From Brevundimonas pondensis (lineage in GTDB: Bacteria > Pseudomonadota > Alphaproteobacteria > Caulobacterales > Caulobacteraceae), in contig NZ_CP062006.1 in the NCBI RefSeq assembly GCF_017487345.1, positions 681,001-745,000 on the forward strand: DNA of 64,000 nucleotides, given 5' to 3'. Position numbers and translations under genes: made by a program. Below are positions 28,105 to 36,860 of the stretch, piece after piece (position 1 is the first letter of the stretch; the number at the start of each line of letters is the position of its first letter). The notes under the pieces were generated by a model. That model did no database searches and had not been told where the DNA came from. It worked only from the letters and a program-made list of their open reading frames with translations.

Positions 28105-29016
28105 TCAGGCCGGTGCGCCGGGCTCTGTCAGGGTTTGGCCCTGGCCACGAGGCGCGGTCAGCACTGCACCGATCGAGGCGGCGATGATGCAGCCGATGGC
28201 CAGCCACTGCATCGGGCTGAGCTGTTCATGCAGCAGGACCATGCCCGCCATGGCGCCGATGGCCGGCTCGACGCTGAGCAGGACGCCAAAGGTGCGCTTG
28301 GGAATGTGGCGCAGGGCGATCATCTCCAGCGAATAGGGCAGGGCGCTGGAGACCAGGGCGACGCCGAGACCCAGCAACAGGACCGAGGGGGCCAGAAGCG
28401 CCGCGCCCGCTGTCGAGATGCCGAAGGGCAGGATGACCAGGGCGGCGGTGCTCATGCCCAGGGCCACTGACTGACCCGCGTGCATGTGCGACAGGCGCTT
28501 GCCGAAGACGATATAGAGAGCCCAGCACAGGCCGGCGAAGGCGGCGTACCCGACCCCGACAGGGTCCAGCCCTTCGACTCCGCTCCATATCGGCAGCAGC
28601 ATGGCCAGGCCGGCGACGGCCAGGCCGACCAGGGCGAAATGCACCGGCCGCCGCGAATGGATCAGGGCGAGGGTCAGTGGCCCGCTGAACTCGATGGCGA
28701 TGGCCAGACCCAGGGGAATGGTCCGCAGCGCCATGTAGAAGCTGAGGTTCATCAGGCCCAGGACCAGACCGTACAGCAAGACCCGTCCGGCGTCGGCGCG
28801 CGTCAGGCGGAACCGCCACGGCCGCCAGATGGCGATGAGGACGAGGGCCGACAGACCGACCCGCAGGGCCGCCGTGCCTTCGGCGCCGACGAGCGGAAAC
28901 AGGCCCTTGGCGAAGGAGGTGCCGACCGCCAGAGAAACCATCCCGCCGACCAGGGCGAGGTAGGGCAGGGCGGCCGTCAGGCGCGGCGAATTCAGGTGCA
29001 GGGTCGGGGAGGACAT
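28105..29016 (-). CDS. EamA/DMT family exporter, RhtA-like
   Basis: A 303-residue transporter with ten membrane helices in two EamA repeats. Wording such as GLMNLSFYMALRTIPLGLAIAIEF (in parts), LGVALVSSALPYSLEMIALR and TFGVLLSVEPAIGAMAG matches the RhtA threonine/homoserine exporter group. It is divergent from an Lrp/AsnC regulator gene at 29104, a common arrangement for amino-acid exporters, so amino-acid efflux under Lrp-type control is likely. The substrate itself is not proven by sequence. Confidence 0.88.
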   Translation of the reverse strand: MSSPTLHLNSPRLTAALPYLALVGGMVSLAVGTSFAKGLFPLVGAEGTAALRVGLSALVLIAIWRPWRFRLTRADAGRVLLYGLVLGLMNLSFYMALRTIPLGLAIAIEFSGPLTLALIHSRRPVHFALVGLAVAGLAMLLPIWSGVEGLDPVGVGYAAFAGLCWALYIVFGKRLSHMHAGQSVALGMSTAALVILPFGISTAGAALLAPSVLLLGLGVALVSSALPYSLEMIALRHIPKRTFGVLLSVEPAIGAMAGMVLLHEQLSPMQWLAIGCIIAASIGAVLTAPRGQGQTLTEPGAPA

Positions 29017-29103
29017 CGGCCGGGAACCTAGTGAAAAGCCGCCTGTGTTTCTCGCTGATTTCTGCTGATAGAATGCAATAAATCCGCGTTAGAAAGATGT
29101 CAT

Positions 29104-29592
29104 ATGCAAGAAACCGTCACACTCGACGATTTCGATCGTCGCCTGCTCGATCTGGTCCGGCGCGACAATCTGCAGCCGGCGCGGATGCTGGCGGAAAAGG
29201 TGGGCCTGTCGGAATCGGCGGTGTCGCGCCGTCTGCGCCGACTGCGGGATGAGAAGGTCATCGTCGCCGATGTAGCCGTGATTGACGAAGGGCGGCTGGA
29301 ACGCGCCCTGACCATGCATGTTCTGGTCGAGATGGAACGCGAGGGGACAGGCGTCCTGGACGCCCTGATCTACAGCCTGACCGCACGGCCCGAGGTCCAG
29401 GCCGCCTGGTATGTGACCGGCGAGACCGACTTCGTCCTCTATGTCCGCGTGCCGACCATGGAGGCCTACGAGGTCTTCACCCGCGAGGTGCTGAACGACG
29501 ACGCCCGGGTTCGAGCCTTTAAGACCTTGATCTCGATTCGCGAGGTCCTGCCCTTTGATGCTGCGCGGCGGGGGTTGGCGCGGCGGCCCTGA
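29104..29592 (+). CDS. Lrp/AsnC family transcriptional regulator
   Basis: A 162-residue regulator. The N-terminal helix-turn-helix (DDFDRRLLDLVRRDN, LAEKVGLSESAVSRRLRRL) is followed by the RAM ligand-binding domain (VQAAWYVTGETDFVLYVRV, AFKTLISIREV). Such proteins form octamers and respond to amino acids. Divergent position next to the RhtA-like exporter, with 87 bp between, makes that exporter the likely target. Confidence 0.94.
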   Translation: MQETVTLDDFDRRLLDLVRRDNLQPARMLAEKVGLSESAVSRRLRRLRDEKVIVADVAVIDEGRLERALTMHVLVEMEREGTGVLDALIYSLTARPEVQAAWYVTGETDFVLYVRVPTMEAYEVFTREVLNDDARVRAFKTLISIREVLPFDAARRGLARRP

Positions 29593-29696
29593 TAGCCAAG
29601 CTTAACCGGCCCATAGAATTCCTGTGCGGCGTGATCTTGCCTCGGGCGTATAAGGGCTGTCACTTAAGCTGAACTCGCCGCTACGGAGCGCTCCTC

Positions 29697-30677
29697 ATGT
29701 CCGACACCGCTTACGACGCCAGCCGCCACAAGAAGGCCGGACGCGGCCGGATCTATGACAGCATCGTCGACACCATCGGCGACACGCCCCTGGTTCGGCT
29801 GCCCAACCTGACGAAGGAGCTGGCGCCCAAGGCGACGGTGCTGGCCAAGCTGGAGTTCTTCAATCCGATCAACTCGGTGAAGGACCGCATCGGCGTGGCC
29901 ATGATCGAGGCCCTGGAGCAGGCCGGCAAGATCAGGCCCGGCGCCGTCCTGGTCGAGCCGACCAGCGGCAATACCGGCATCGCCCTGGCCTTCGTCGCGG
30001 CCTCCAAGGGTTACAAGCTGATCCTGGTCATGCCCGAGAGCATGTCGATCGAGCGTCGCAAGATGCTGGCCCTGCTGGGCGCTGAGCTGGTGCTGACCCC
30101 GGCCGAACAGGGAATGAAGGGCGCCATCGGCATGGCCCAGGACATTCTGAGCCGCACGCCTGGCGCCGTCAGCCCCTCGCAGTTCGAGAACCCCGCCAAC
30201 CCGGCCATTCATGAGGTCACGACGGCGGAAGAAATCTGGATCGATACGGCCGGTGCGGTGGACATCGTCGTCTCGGGCGTCGGCACCGGCGGCACCATCA
30301 CCGGCGTCGGCCATGCGCTGAAGCTGAAGAAGCCCGCGGTGAAGATGATCGCGGTCGAACCGACCGCCTCGCCCGTCCTGTCGGGCGGCGCGCCCGGCCC
30401 GCACAAGATCCAGGGCATCGGCGCGGGCTTTATCCCGCCGGTCATCGACACGGGCGTCATTGACGGCGTGGAGCAGGTCTCGAACGAGGACGCTTTCGAC
30501 ATGGCGCGCCGCGTCGCCCGCACCGACGGCGTGCCGGTCGGCATCAGCTCGGGCGCGGCCCTGGTCGCCGGCTTCCGTCAGGCCGCTCTGGACGAAAACG
30601 CCGGCAAGACCATTGTCGTCGTCCTGCCCGACTTCGCCGAACGCTACCTGTCCACGGCGCTGTTCGAGGGGCTGTAA
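29697..30677 (+). CDS. cysK: Cysteine synthase A
   Basis: A 326-residue PLP enzyme that makes cysteine from O-acetylserine and sulphide. The PLP Lys is Lys62 in [11 protein letters not shown]. The [11 protein letters not shown] asparagine loop, the [10 protein letters not shown] phosphate loop and the SSGAAL segment are all present. Length and wording fit CysK rather than CysM or CBS. A GGAGCGCTCCTC stretch precedes the ATG. It stands alone between the Lrp gene and a DUF2336 gene. Confidence 0.95.
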   Translation: MSDTAYDASRHKKAGRGRIYDSIVDTIGDTPLVRLPNLTKELAPKATVLAKLEFFNPINSVKDRIGVAMIEALEQAGKIRPGAVLVEPTSGNTGIALAFVAASKGYKLILVMPESMSIERRKMLALLGAELVLTPAEQGMKGAIGMAQDILSRTPGAVSPSQFENPANPAIHEVTTAEEIWIDTAGAVDIVVSGVGTGGTITGVGHALKLKKPAVKMIAVEPTASPVLSGGAPGPHKIQGIGAGFIPPVIDTGVIDGVEQVSNEDAFDMARRVARTDGVPVGISSGAALVAGFRQAALDENAGKTIVVVLPDFAERYLSTALFEGL

Positions 30678-30731
30678 GACAGACAAAGCGCCCTCACGCA
30701 CGGTTAACCGGCTCGCGCTAGGGTAGAAGTC

Positions 30732-31946
30732 ATGTCGAGCTCGGCCGCCATGTCTGAACCGGACGTTCCACAAGCGACGTCGAAGGCGCGCCACGTTCTG
30801 TTGCGGCGGCTGACCGATGTCGTCTGCCTGCCGGCCAGCCGGATCAACGCCTTCGAGCGTGCGGTCACGGGTGACCTGCTGGTGGACATGCTGCGGTTGG
30901 CGCCGCTCGAGGATCGTCGGCGCGTGGCCATGCGCCTGGCGCCTCTGGCCGAGGCCCCGAACAGCCTTGTCCGTATACTTCTGCGCGATGAGCCGTCGGT
31001 GGCCGCCCCGCTGATTGAGCAGTGCGCCTCGCTGACCGATGTCGATCTGATCGGTTGTGCTCGTGACGCCGACGCCCCGCACAGACTTCTGATCGCCGCG
31101 CGGCGGGGTCTGTCCGAGGTGGTGACGGAAGTCCTGCTGAGCTTTGGTGAGGATGATGTCATCGAGGCTGTGTTGAAGAGTGCTTCGGCACGTCTTTCGC
31201 AGACGGCCATTGAAGGCGTGGTGGCGCTCAGCCGGCTAAGCCCAGGGCTATGCGCGCCATTGCTTCGGCGCTCCGAACTGCGGCCATCCGGGGCCTATGT
31301 GATGTTCTGGTGGTGTGGACCGGAAGAGCGCCGCACCGTGCTGCAGCGCTTCGCCGTTTCGCGTGAAGTGCTGCAGGACAGCGTCGAGGACCTGTTCGCC
31401 ATGGTCGCGGCTGAAGGCTGGACCGATCCAGTGGCGCGCAAGGCCCTGCAATTCATCGAGCGGCGCCAGAGAAACCGCGCGGCTATCGAAAGAAGCCCTT
31501 ATGCCGGGCTGGAGGCTGCCGTCGCCGCCGCGGGCGCGGGCCTGAAGCGCGAGATCGTAAGCGAGATCGGCTATCTGTCAGGGGTCAAGCCGCTGACGGC
31601 GGCCAAGATCATGGGCGATGCGGGCGGCGAGCCGGTGGCGATCCTGTGCAAGGCCACAGGTCTGTCCCGACTGGACCTGCAGACCTTGTGGCGCGCCATG
31701 CGCAGACCTGAACTGACGCCTGATGGTGATGTCCATCCCGATTGGGAAAGGGTCCAGGTCACCTATGAGATGCTGGCCGTGGACCGGGCGCAAACCGTGT
31801 TGCGATATTGGAACTGGTCCCTGTCTTCCGCTCTGACGCCTGCCTTGCTTCAGGCGATACGCGATGGCGACGAAGCGCTGATTGACGAATACTCCGCTCC
31901 TGAGAAGGCGGCCATGCTGGCGTTGGCGGAGAACTTCGGTCGATGA
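30732..31946 (+). CDS. DUF2336 domain protein
   Basis: A 404-residue soluble helical protein. The DUF2336 pattern covers about residues 25-270: short helical repeats with RLAPLAEAPNSLVRILLRDE, LIGCARDADAPHRLLIA, VLLSFGEDDVIEAVL. The family, common in Rhizobiales and Caulobacterales, resembles HEAT-like repeats and has no known activity. A second member is on the other side of mucR (32691-33809). The ATG follows AGGGTAGAAG. Its G+C seems slightly lower than flanking genes. Confidence 0.85.
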   Translation: MSSSAAMSEPDVPQATSKARHVLLRRLTDVVCLPASRINAFERAVTGDLLVDMLRLAPLEDRRRVAMRLAPLAEAPNSLVRILLRDEPSVAAPLIEQCASLTDVDLIGCARDADAPHRLLIAARRGLSEVVTEVLLSFGEDDVIEAVLKSASARLSQTAIEGVVALSRLSPGLCAPLLRRSELRPSGAYVMFWWCGPEERRTVLQRFAVSREVLQDSVEDLFAMVAAEGWTDPVARKALQFIERRQRNRAAIERSPYAGLEAAVAAAGAGLKREIVSEIGYLSGVKPLTAAKIMGDAGGEPVAILCKATGLSRLDLQTLWRAMRRPELTPDGDVHPDWERVQVTYEMLAVDRAQTVLRYWNWSLSSALTPALLQAIRDGDEALIDEYSAPEKAAMLALAENFGR

Positions 31947-32110
31947 ATCGCGACGACTGATTTCGAGCGGGATCAACAGAGGAATTGGTCGTTTCTCGTC
32001 TAGACTATGCTTGCATTGCGTTCGTCGTCGAACATCCGTATGAAACCATGCGCCGGCGGGTCGTTTCTGATCAGTCGAGGCTGATCCGTTCTGTAGAAGG
32101 CGAGCCCCCC

Positions 32111-32539
32111 ATGGAAGAAAAACCCGAACTGCTTGAAATGACGGCGGACATCGTGTCGGCCTATGTCAGCAACAACACCGTCTCGGCCGACGCCGTGCCC
32201 GGTCTGATCGCTCAAATCCACGCCGCCTTGTCGGGCGTGTCGTCGGCCCCGGTGGAGGTCGAGCCCGAGCCCAAGGAGCCGGCGGTTCCGGTCCGCAAGT
32301 CGATCACGCCCGACTTCCTGATCTGCCTGGAAGACGGCCGCAAGTTCAAGTCGCTGAAGCGCCACCTGCGCACGAAGTACAACATGAGCCCCGAGGAGTA
32401 TCGGGCCAAGTGGGGTCTGCCCAAGGACTATCCGATGGTCGCTCCGAATTACGCCAAGGCCCGTTCGGATCTGGCCAAGCAAATGGGCCTGGGTCAGGGC
32501 GGCCGCAAACCCGCCCGCGCCACCCGCGCCAAGAAGTAA
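32111..32539 (+). CDS. mucR: MucR/Ros family transcriptional regulator
   Basis: A 142-residue DNA-binding protein. I use ATG 32111 ([19 protein letters not shown]), the usual MucR start; a longer frame exists. The zinc-finger-like domain is [21 protein letters not shown], then [24 protein letters not shown] (in parts). Only Cys72 and His85 of the Ros ligands are obvious: the second Cys is Asp75 and the second His position holds Lys89, so it may bind zinc weakly or not at all, as reported for some Ros/MucR homologs. In Caulobacter MucR1/2 act with SciP on CtrA-dependent promoters. A terminator follows. Confidence 0.93.
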   Translation: MEEKPELLEMTADIVSAYVSNNTVSADAVPGLIAQIHAALSGVSSAPVEVEPEPKEPAVPVRKSITPDFLICLEDGRKFKSLKRHLRTKYNMSPEEYRAKWGLPKDYPMVAPNYAKARSDLAKQMGLGQGGRKPARATRAKK

Positions 32540-32563
32540 GCCTGATCTTTCAGGCCTGGATGC

Positions 32564-32600
32564 AGCGCCCGTCTTCCGAAAGGAGGGCGGGCGCTTTGCA
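32564..32600 (+). terminator. Hairpin terminator after mucR
   Basis: A 14-bp stem (32564-32577 with 32582-32595, three G-U pairs) has a GAAA loop and is followed by TTGCATTG. It ends the mucR transcript and separates it from the convergent DUF2336 gene. Confidence 0.75.
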
Positions 32601-32690
32601 TTGCGGGGGGCTATAGCCTCCTGGGCTTGAGCGCACCGGGTGGCGCGTTCTCCGCCCCCGCAAGGGAGGGAGATGCGCCGCGATCCGGTC

Positions 32691-33809
32691 TCAAGCCGCC
32701 TGTACGGCCTTGCGCATGCGCCAGAAACGCAAGGTGCGTTGAGCGGCCTCGTGGGTCAGGTCGTTGTACATGCCGGCGTAGGCGCGCGCCTTGCCCATGG
32801 CGTCGCCGTCGGTGTTCAGCAGGACCACGGCGTAGGTCAGGAACAGGGCGCGATCCAGGTCCGCGGCCTTGCAGACCACGGCCAGGGCATCCAGTTCACG
32901 ACGCTCGATGATCTGGCGGGCGGTGTGGAAATCGATGTCGGCGAGTTGGGACAGGGCGATCAGGAAGGAGGTGCGGCCGCCCGAGCGAAGGAAACGGGCC
33001 AGCATTTGCGGCGTCAGCTGCCCGGCGGCGCGCAGCTCTTCCACATAGGCCAGGCTTTCCGCGTAGTCCGGAGGCAAGGCGCCGTCGTCGGTGGCGATCC
33101 GGGTGCGGCCGGCGGCCAGGGCGCTTTCCAGCAAGGCGGGGTCCATGCGCGCATTCTGCTCCAGAATACGCTGGCGCAGGCGAGCCTCGACTTCGAAATA
33201 CATGTCGTTCAACAGGTCGGGCGGCAGACTGGATCGTTCAACCGTGACCTGGTGCAGGGCAGGGTTGGCGCGCGCCCGTCCGACCGCGGCCTCGGACGCC
33301 GCGCGAGACAGGCAGGCGCCGTCGTTGCCGAGCAGAACGCCCAGGGTCTCGTCGTCGCCCCGCTCTACGATGGCGTCGGAGACGGCTTCGGACACCTCGG
33401 CGCGTTGGCTGACCGCGCGCATGTGGCCCTGTCCACGCGATCGGATGACGTGGATCAGGTCAGCCTCGGTCAGGACGGGAGAGGCGCGCAGTACAGGTTC
33501 GGCGACGTCTTCGGCTTCGTCCTCAGCCAGGCGGCGGATGAGTTGATGCGGAGCGTCAGGCGCGTCGGCGAAACGTGCGGCCAACTCGGCGCGCACGGCC
33601 GTTTCCATGGCCTCGGTCAGATCCCCGAGGACTGATCCGTATAGTGCGGTTTCAGCTTCGCTGCGTTGTGTAGCGCCGAAAAAGCAGTCCGTCAGTTCGC
33701 GCAACAGGGCGCGGCGCTTTTCGCTGGACGGCTCCTGAGCCAGCGCGATCAGGTCCGGCAGTCGCGATTCAGGATCGACGATGGAGGGAGTAGCTGCGCC
33801 GTCGCTCAT
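32691..33809 (-). CDS. DUF2336 domain protein, second copy
   Basis: A 372-residue soluble helical protein of the DUF2336 family. Typical segments are KRRALLRELTDCFF, FADAPDAPHQLIRRLAEDEAEDVAEPVL (in parts), LIHVIRSRGQGHMRAVSQRAEVSEAV, and QILARFL-type helices (here QMLARFLRSGGR). The C-terminus ends in AAQRTLRFWRMRK, echoing the TVLRYWNWS end of the first copy. Its ATG overlaps the stop of the proline-rich gene by 4 bp, so the two are co-translated. Function unknown. Confidence 0.85.
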   Translation of the reverse strand: MSDGAATPSIVDPESRLPDLIALAQEPSSEKRRALLRELTDCFFGATQRSEAETALYGSVLGDLTEAMETAVRAELAARFADAPDAPHQLIRRLAEDEAEDVAEPVLRASPVLTEADLIHVIRSRGQGHMRAVSQRAEVSEAVSDAIVERGDDETLGVLLGNDGACLSRAASEAAVGRARANPALHQVTVERSSLPPDLLNDMYFEVEARLRQRILEQNARMDPALLESALAAGRTRIATDDGALPPDYAESLAYVEELRAAGQLTPQMLARFLRSGGRTSFLIALSQLADIDFHTARQIIERRELDALAVVCKAADLDRALFLTYAVVLLNTDGDAMGKARAYAGMYNDLTHEAAQRTLRFWRMRKAVQAA

Positions 33810-34999
33810 GGCTGATCTTGGACTTCAGTATCGGGAACGGCGCGGACGCGTCCGTTGGCTGTGCGCGCCAGATTAGGCGTTGCGGGCGGTTCCGCCAGAT
33901 CGGCCGAAGCCGGCGGGGTGTCGAGTTCGACGGGCAGGGCGTCCAGATAGACAGCCGCCGGCAGGGGCGTGGCGTCTGGCTGGCGTCCCGCCTGTCGGTG
34001 CAGAGAATAATAGCGTGCGCCTTCTTGCGGAGCGGCTTGCAGAGGCTGCGGCGCGGCCTGGGCCTGGGCCTGGGTCTGCGGTTGACGCGCCGCCGTCTCC
34101 GGGGAGGGAAGCGGAGCCGGAGCGGCGGGTTCAGGCGCCGGGCGTTGCAAGCGGAAGATGGGCGCGTCGCGGCGCGGGGCCATGGGGTCGAAGGCCGGAG
34201 TGTCTGGCGCGGCTGTGATCGGCGCGGGTTCGGTCGGCCGGGGCGCCTCGACGGTCGGCATGGCGGGAGGCGGCGCCGGGATATCGACGACAGGCGCGAC
34301 GGCCATGGGCGGCGGTGCGGCTTCGACGATGGACTCCGGAACGGAAACAGCGGTTGAAGCCGGAACAGGCGTCGGCGGCGCGGGCGCCGGTTCGTTGTGT
34401 GGGGGCAGGGCGACCGACGGCGCGGCTTCGGAGAAGGCAGGGCCGCTTTCGTCCGGCGCCGGCGAGGGCGCGGCATGCACCGGTGCGGGATTCCAGTCGC
34501 GCGTCGGCGCGGGCCTCGGCGCCGGTGCAGCGACCCAGGGAGCAGCCCGAGCAGGCGCTATGGCCGTCGGTGCCGGCATGGGCGCGTCAACGGGCGCCTC
34601 CGCCGTGGGGGGCGCGACAGGCGCAGCGTCTGGCGGCGGCGCATGGACGCGCGGGGGGGGCGCGGGCTGGTAGGTCGGCGCATTGGGTCCCAGCCAGGCG
34701 CTGGCCGGGGTCAGGTTCTGCGAGGGCGCCGTGTCTGGCAGACGGCCGAAACCGCCGTGCGGAATGATCGGGGCGCGGCGACGCGTGACTAGGGCGGACG
34801 TGGCTGACGGGGAGGCGTCGACGACGGGTTGGAGGGCGGGGTTGGTCAGCGAGGACGTGTCCGGCTGTTGGGCCTTGCCCGGCCAGGCCAGATAGCGCTG
34901 TCCGTCGCGCGCCGCACCCTCTTGAGCCGCAGCGGGCGCGGCGACGCCCAGGGCGCAGGCCCCGGCAGTCAGGATAGCGGTGATCGGCGGGCGTCGCAC
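33806..34999 (-). CDS. Proline-rich exported protein
   Basis: A 397-residue protein from GTG 34999, chosen because AGGAGG lies seven bases upstream; it gives a signal peptide (RRPPITAILTAGACALG...APAAAQ). The mature chain is dominated by Pro, Ala and Val and looks disordered, like a periplasm- or wall-spanning linker. Near both ends sits a related short motif: RYLAWPGKAQQPDTS and RYYSLHRQAGRQPDAT. I know no function. It is coupled to the DUF2336 gene by a 4-bp overlap. The long antisense frames inside it are by-products of the Pro-rich code. Confidence 0.75.
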   Translation of the reverse strand: MRRPPITAILTAGACALGVAAPAAAQEGAARDGQRYLAWPGKAQQPDTSSLTNPALQPVVDASPSATSALVTRRRAPIIPHGGFGRLPDTAPSQNLTPASAWLGPNAPTYQPAPPPRVHAPPPDAAPVAPPTAEAPVDAPMPAPTAIAPARAAPWVAAPAPRPAPTRDWNPAPVHAAPSPAPDESGPAFSEAAPSVALPPHNEPAPAPPTPVPASTAVSVPESIVEAAPPPMAVAPVVDIPAPPPAMPTVEAPRPTEPAPITAAPDTPAFDPMAPRRDAPIFRLQRPAPEPAAPAPLPSPETAARQPQTQAQAQAAPQPLQAAPQEGARYYSLHRQAGRQPDATPLPAAVYLDALPVELDTPPASADLAEPPATPNLARTANGRVRAVPDTEVQDQP

Positions 35000-35075
35000 G
35001 GACGGCCTCCTGCAAGAGACGGCGGTAAGCGAGCAACCTAGGCCGAGACGGCTTAATCCGGCGCTAACGCGGGGC

Positions 35076-36104
35076 CTACCCCCGGCCGGGCAGGTACTGT
35101 GTAGTGAAGGCTTCACGCCAATCGGGCACCGAGGGATAGGCGATCTCGGTCTGCTCGGCGAAGGCTTGCCAGCGGTCGGGCGTCATGGTCCCCAGGCCGT
35201 AGAGGGCCGCGTCGCCGCCATCGACCACGGCCTCGGTGCGCAGGCTGTCGCGCACGGCGTTCAGCAGGCGCTGGTTCAGGTCCGGGTTGGCGCGGCGGAT
35301 CAGGGCGTCGCCCTTGGACCCGTCGCCATGGACATAGTCGCGCCAGCCCTCGACCGAGGCCGCGATGAAGTCGCGCAGGGCCCGGGCGTTGTCGCGGGCG
35401 AAGGCGTTGGGGGCCAGGACCAGGCCGCCATAGGAGGGGTAGCCGTCGTCGGCGGGGATCAGGACGCGTGGCGTGAAACCGGCCTCGCGCGCGATCATGG
35501 CGGGGTCTCCGGCCGTCAGCCGCCCGACCAGGACAGCCTTGGGATCGTCGCGGAAGGCCGCGAGGTTGTCTTCGGCCGTTCCGATCCGGGCCTGATCGGT
35601 CGCCAGTTCGAAGCGGGTGCGCAGCCAGTTCCAGAAGCCCGCCTGGTCGGCGGAGCTCATCAGGATGGGCCGGTCCCGCAGGGCCGACAGGGTCTCCAGC
35701 GGCTGGTTGGGCCGGGCCATCAGGACCACGGGGTCCTTCTGCAGGAAGGCGGCGACGGCCTTGACCGGCGCGCGGTCGGCGATCAGCCGCAGGGGGGCGA
35801 AGCTGTCGGCGCCGATGGCCAGTTCGACGGCGCTGGCGGCGAGCAGGGCCGGGACGTCGGCGCCCGCCGCCTCGGTCAGGATCTCGACGTTCAGGCCGCG
35901 TCGCTCATAGGCCCCCGTCGCGATGGCCTGATAGAAGCCTCCGTGGGCGGCGGTGACCGTGCCGCCAGAAGCCAGGCGAAGGCGCACCCGGCCGGATTCG
36001 TCCACCGGCGCCTCGGCGCGACCACAGGCGGACAGGGAGCTGACGGCGGTCAGGCCGGCGGCGCCCAGCAGCAGATGGCGGCGGGAGAGTCGGTCGAAGG
36101 TCAT
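35076..36104 (-). CDS. ABC transporter substrate-binding lipoprotein, NMT1/SsuA-like
   Basis: A 342-residue type II binding protein from ATG 36104. The N-terminus combines twin Arg (RLSRRHLLLGAAG) and a lipobox LSAC, suggesting Tat export and acylation. The NMT1/THI5-like fold is indicated by HGGFYQAIATGAYERRGLNVE (in parts), AVELAIGADSF and the FLQKDPVVLMARP strand. Family ligands include sulphonates, nitrate and pyrimidines. No permease or ATPase gene is adjacent, so it is an orphan. No TPP riboswitch is visible upstream. Confidence 0.85.
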   Translation of the reverse strand: MTFDRLSRRHLLLGAAGLTAVSSLSACGRAEAPVDESGRVRLRLASGGTVTAAHGGFYQAIATGAYERRGLNVEILTEAAGADVPALLAASAVELAIGADSFAPLRLIADRAPVKAVAAFLQKDPVVLMARPNQPLETLSALRDRPILMSSADQAGFWNWLRTRFELATDQARIGTAEDNLAAFRDDPKAVLVGRLTAGDPAMIAREAGFTPRVLIPADDGYPSYGGLVLAPNAFARDNARALRDFIAASVEGWRDYVHGDGSKGDALIRRANPDLNQRLLNAVRDSLRTEAVVDGGDAALYGLGTMTPDRWQAFAEQTEIAYPSVPDWREAFTTQYLPGRG

Positions 36105-36164
36105 TGAGAGATGGTTTAGGGGGCGGCGGCGGACTTGGAAAGGTCGGCGGCGCCGCACTGCACA

Positions 36165-36229
36165 CCGGAATTGAGCGAGGGGACGCAAGCCTGGCCGAAG
36201 CCCTGATCGCGTCCCCTCGCCAAGTCCGG
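36165..36229. repeat. Long imperfect inverted repeat
   Basis: Left arm 36165-36186 and right arm 36209-36229 pair over about 21 bp with one mismatch and one bulge; the inner 12 bp GCGAGGGGACGC/GCGTCCCCTCGC are perfect. The loop is 22 bases. It lies 61 bp upstream of the binding-protein gene. Confidence 0.7.
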
Positions 36230-36271
36230 GTTGGACCTGGCCGTTCGGGTCAGGGCCTGGCCTTGTTCCGA

Positions 36272-36318
36272 AGCGAAGATCTGAGTTTGAACGCGCAAGC
36301 GTTCAAACCGATTTCGCT
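36272..36318. repeat. Nested hairpin with GCAA tetraloop
   Basis: A perfect 10-bp stem GTTTGAACGC/GCGTTCAAAC (36285-36294 with 36299-36308) is closed by GCAA. An outer AGCGAA/TTCGCT pair (36272-36277 with 36313-36318) extends it. No T-run follows on either strand. Confidence 0.7.
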
Positions 36319-36684
36319 CTGGACCGTCGGGCGAACCCGGCGGCGTCGGCTGGTCTCCTGGCGGCTCCTGGTCGTGTCGGGCGCGTCGTCGGGACGCGTC
36401 GTCTTCGATCCTGGCCTTGTTCTCCGTGATCCCCGCGCCGAGGCGCTTAAGGATCGGGAGCCTGTGGCCCTGCGTCGGTGTTTCCGCATCCTCCGAAGAG
36501 GCTTGGAACCCTGGGTCAGAGAGCCGGGCCGGTTCGCTTGAAATCTCTCTAACCCATTGCTGGGTCTTGGATTTCCGCGCCGCCGTGTCCCGTTGGCCTG
36601 TTGACGTTCTCGCGGAAACCGCTATTCGGCAAGCGTCCGAATTCGGCTGGCTGTGCGGAATCGCCTCGGCCCCGGTGGGCAAGT

Positions 36685-36748
36685 CTGTGGATATCTGTGG
36701 ACGGACGGAATTCGCATTCGCGGATCAAGGGTTTGCGACTGTCCACAG
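36685..36748. promoter_or_regulatory. Cluster of DnaA-box-like CTGTGGA motifs
   Basis: CTGTGGA occurs at 36685-36691 (within TGTGGATAT, one base from the DnaA box TGTGGATAA) and at 36695-36701, and in reverse as TCCACAG at 36742-36748. GANTC sites lie nearby, around 36658 and 36799. DnaA binding is an inference. Confidence 0.4.
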
Positions 36749-36860
36749 GAAAGCGGCCCTTAGCGTTAATGAGCAGGATTTAACGGGGCGGCGGACCGGA
36801 TTCGCTTTAATGGCTCCGCTTGCGTCGCCGACGGCGCGTCGATCCCTCAAGGCTGCTTCC

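Larger units (their letters stand above)
36105..36860. other. 756-bp gene-free region with hairpins and motif clusters
   Basis: I find no convincing gene here; the open frames on both strands have non-protein-like composition. It holds two large hairpins (36165-36229 and 36272-36318), a TTGACGT-N13-GCTATTC promoter-like pair (36601-36627), a CCGAATTCGG palindrome (36637-36646) and three CTGTGGA motifs (36685-36748). The A+T content rises towards the 3' end. Confidence 0.6.

Noticed and set aside
33769..34476. Arg/Pro-rich minus-strand frame overlapping the proline-rich gene
   Set aside because: Out-of-frame reading of the same Pro/Ala codons, with no start signal and no domain.
34000..35000. 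Plus-strand Gly/Ala-rich frames overlapping the proline-rich gene
   Set aside because: They are mirror images of the Pro-rich minus-strand code and lack a start signal; the minus strand has AGGAGG, a signal peptide and a 4-bp overlap with the next gene.
36105..36300. TPP riboswitch upstream of the NMT1/THI5-like binding protein
   Set aside because: The conserved CTGAGA and ACCTGAT...GGTAATGCC blocks are not present on the minus strand.
36116..36682. Minus-strand open frame of 188 codons in the gap upstream of the binding-protein gene
   Set aside because: No ribosome site, atypical residue composition, and it runs through both large hairpins. More likely non-coding.
36601..36860. Chromosome origin of replication
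   Set aside because: DnaA-box-like motifs and A+T-rich sequence are present, but the usual neighbours (hemE, parAB, dnaA) are absent and no TTAA-N7-TTAA sites are seen.
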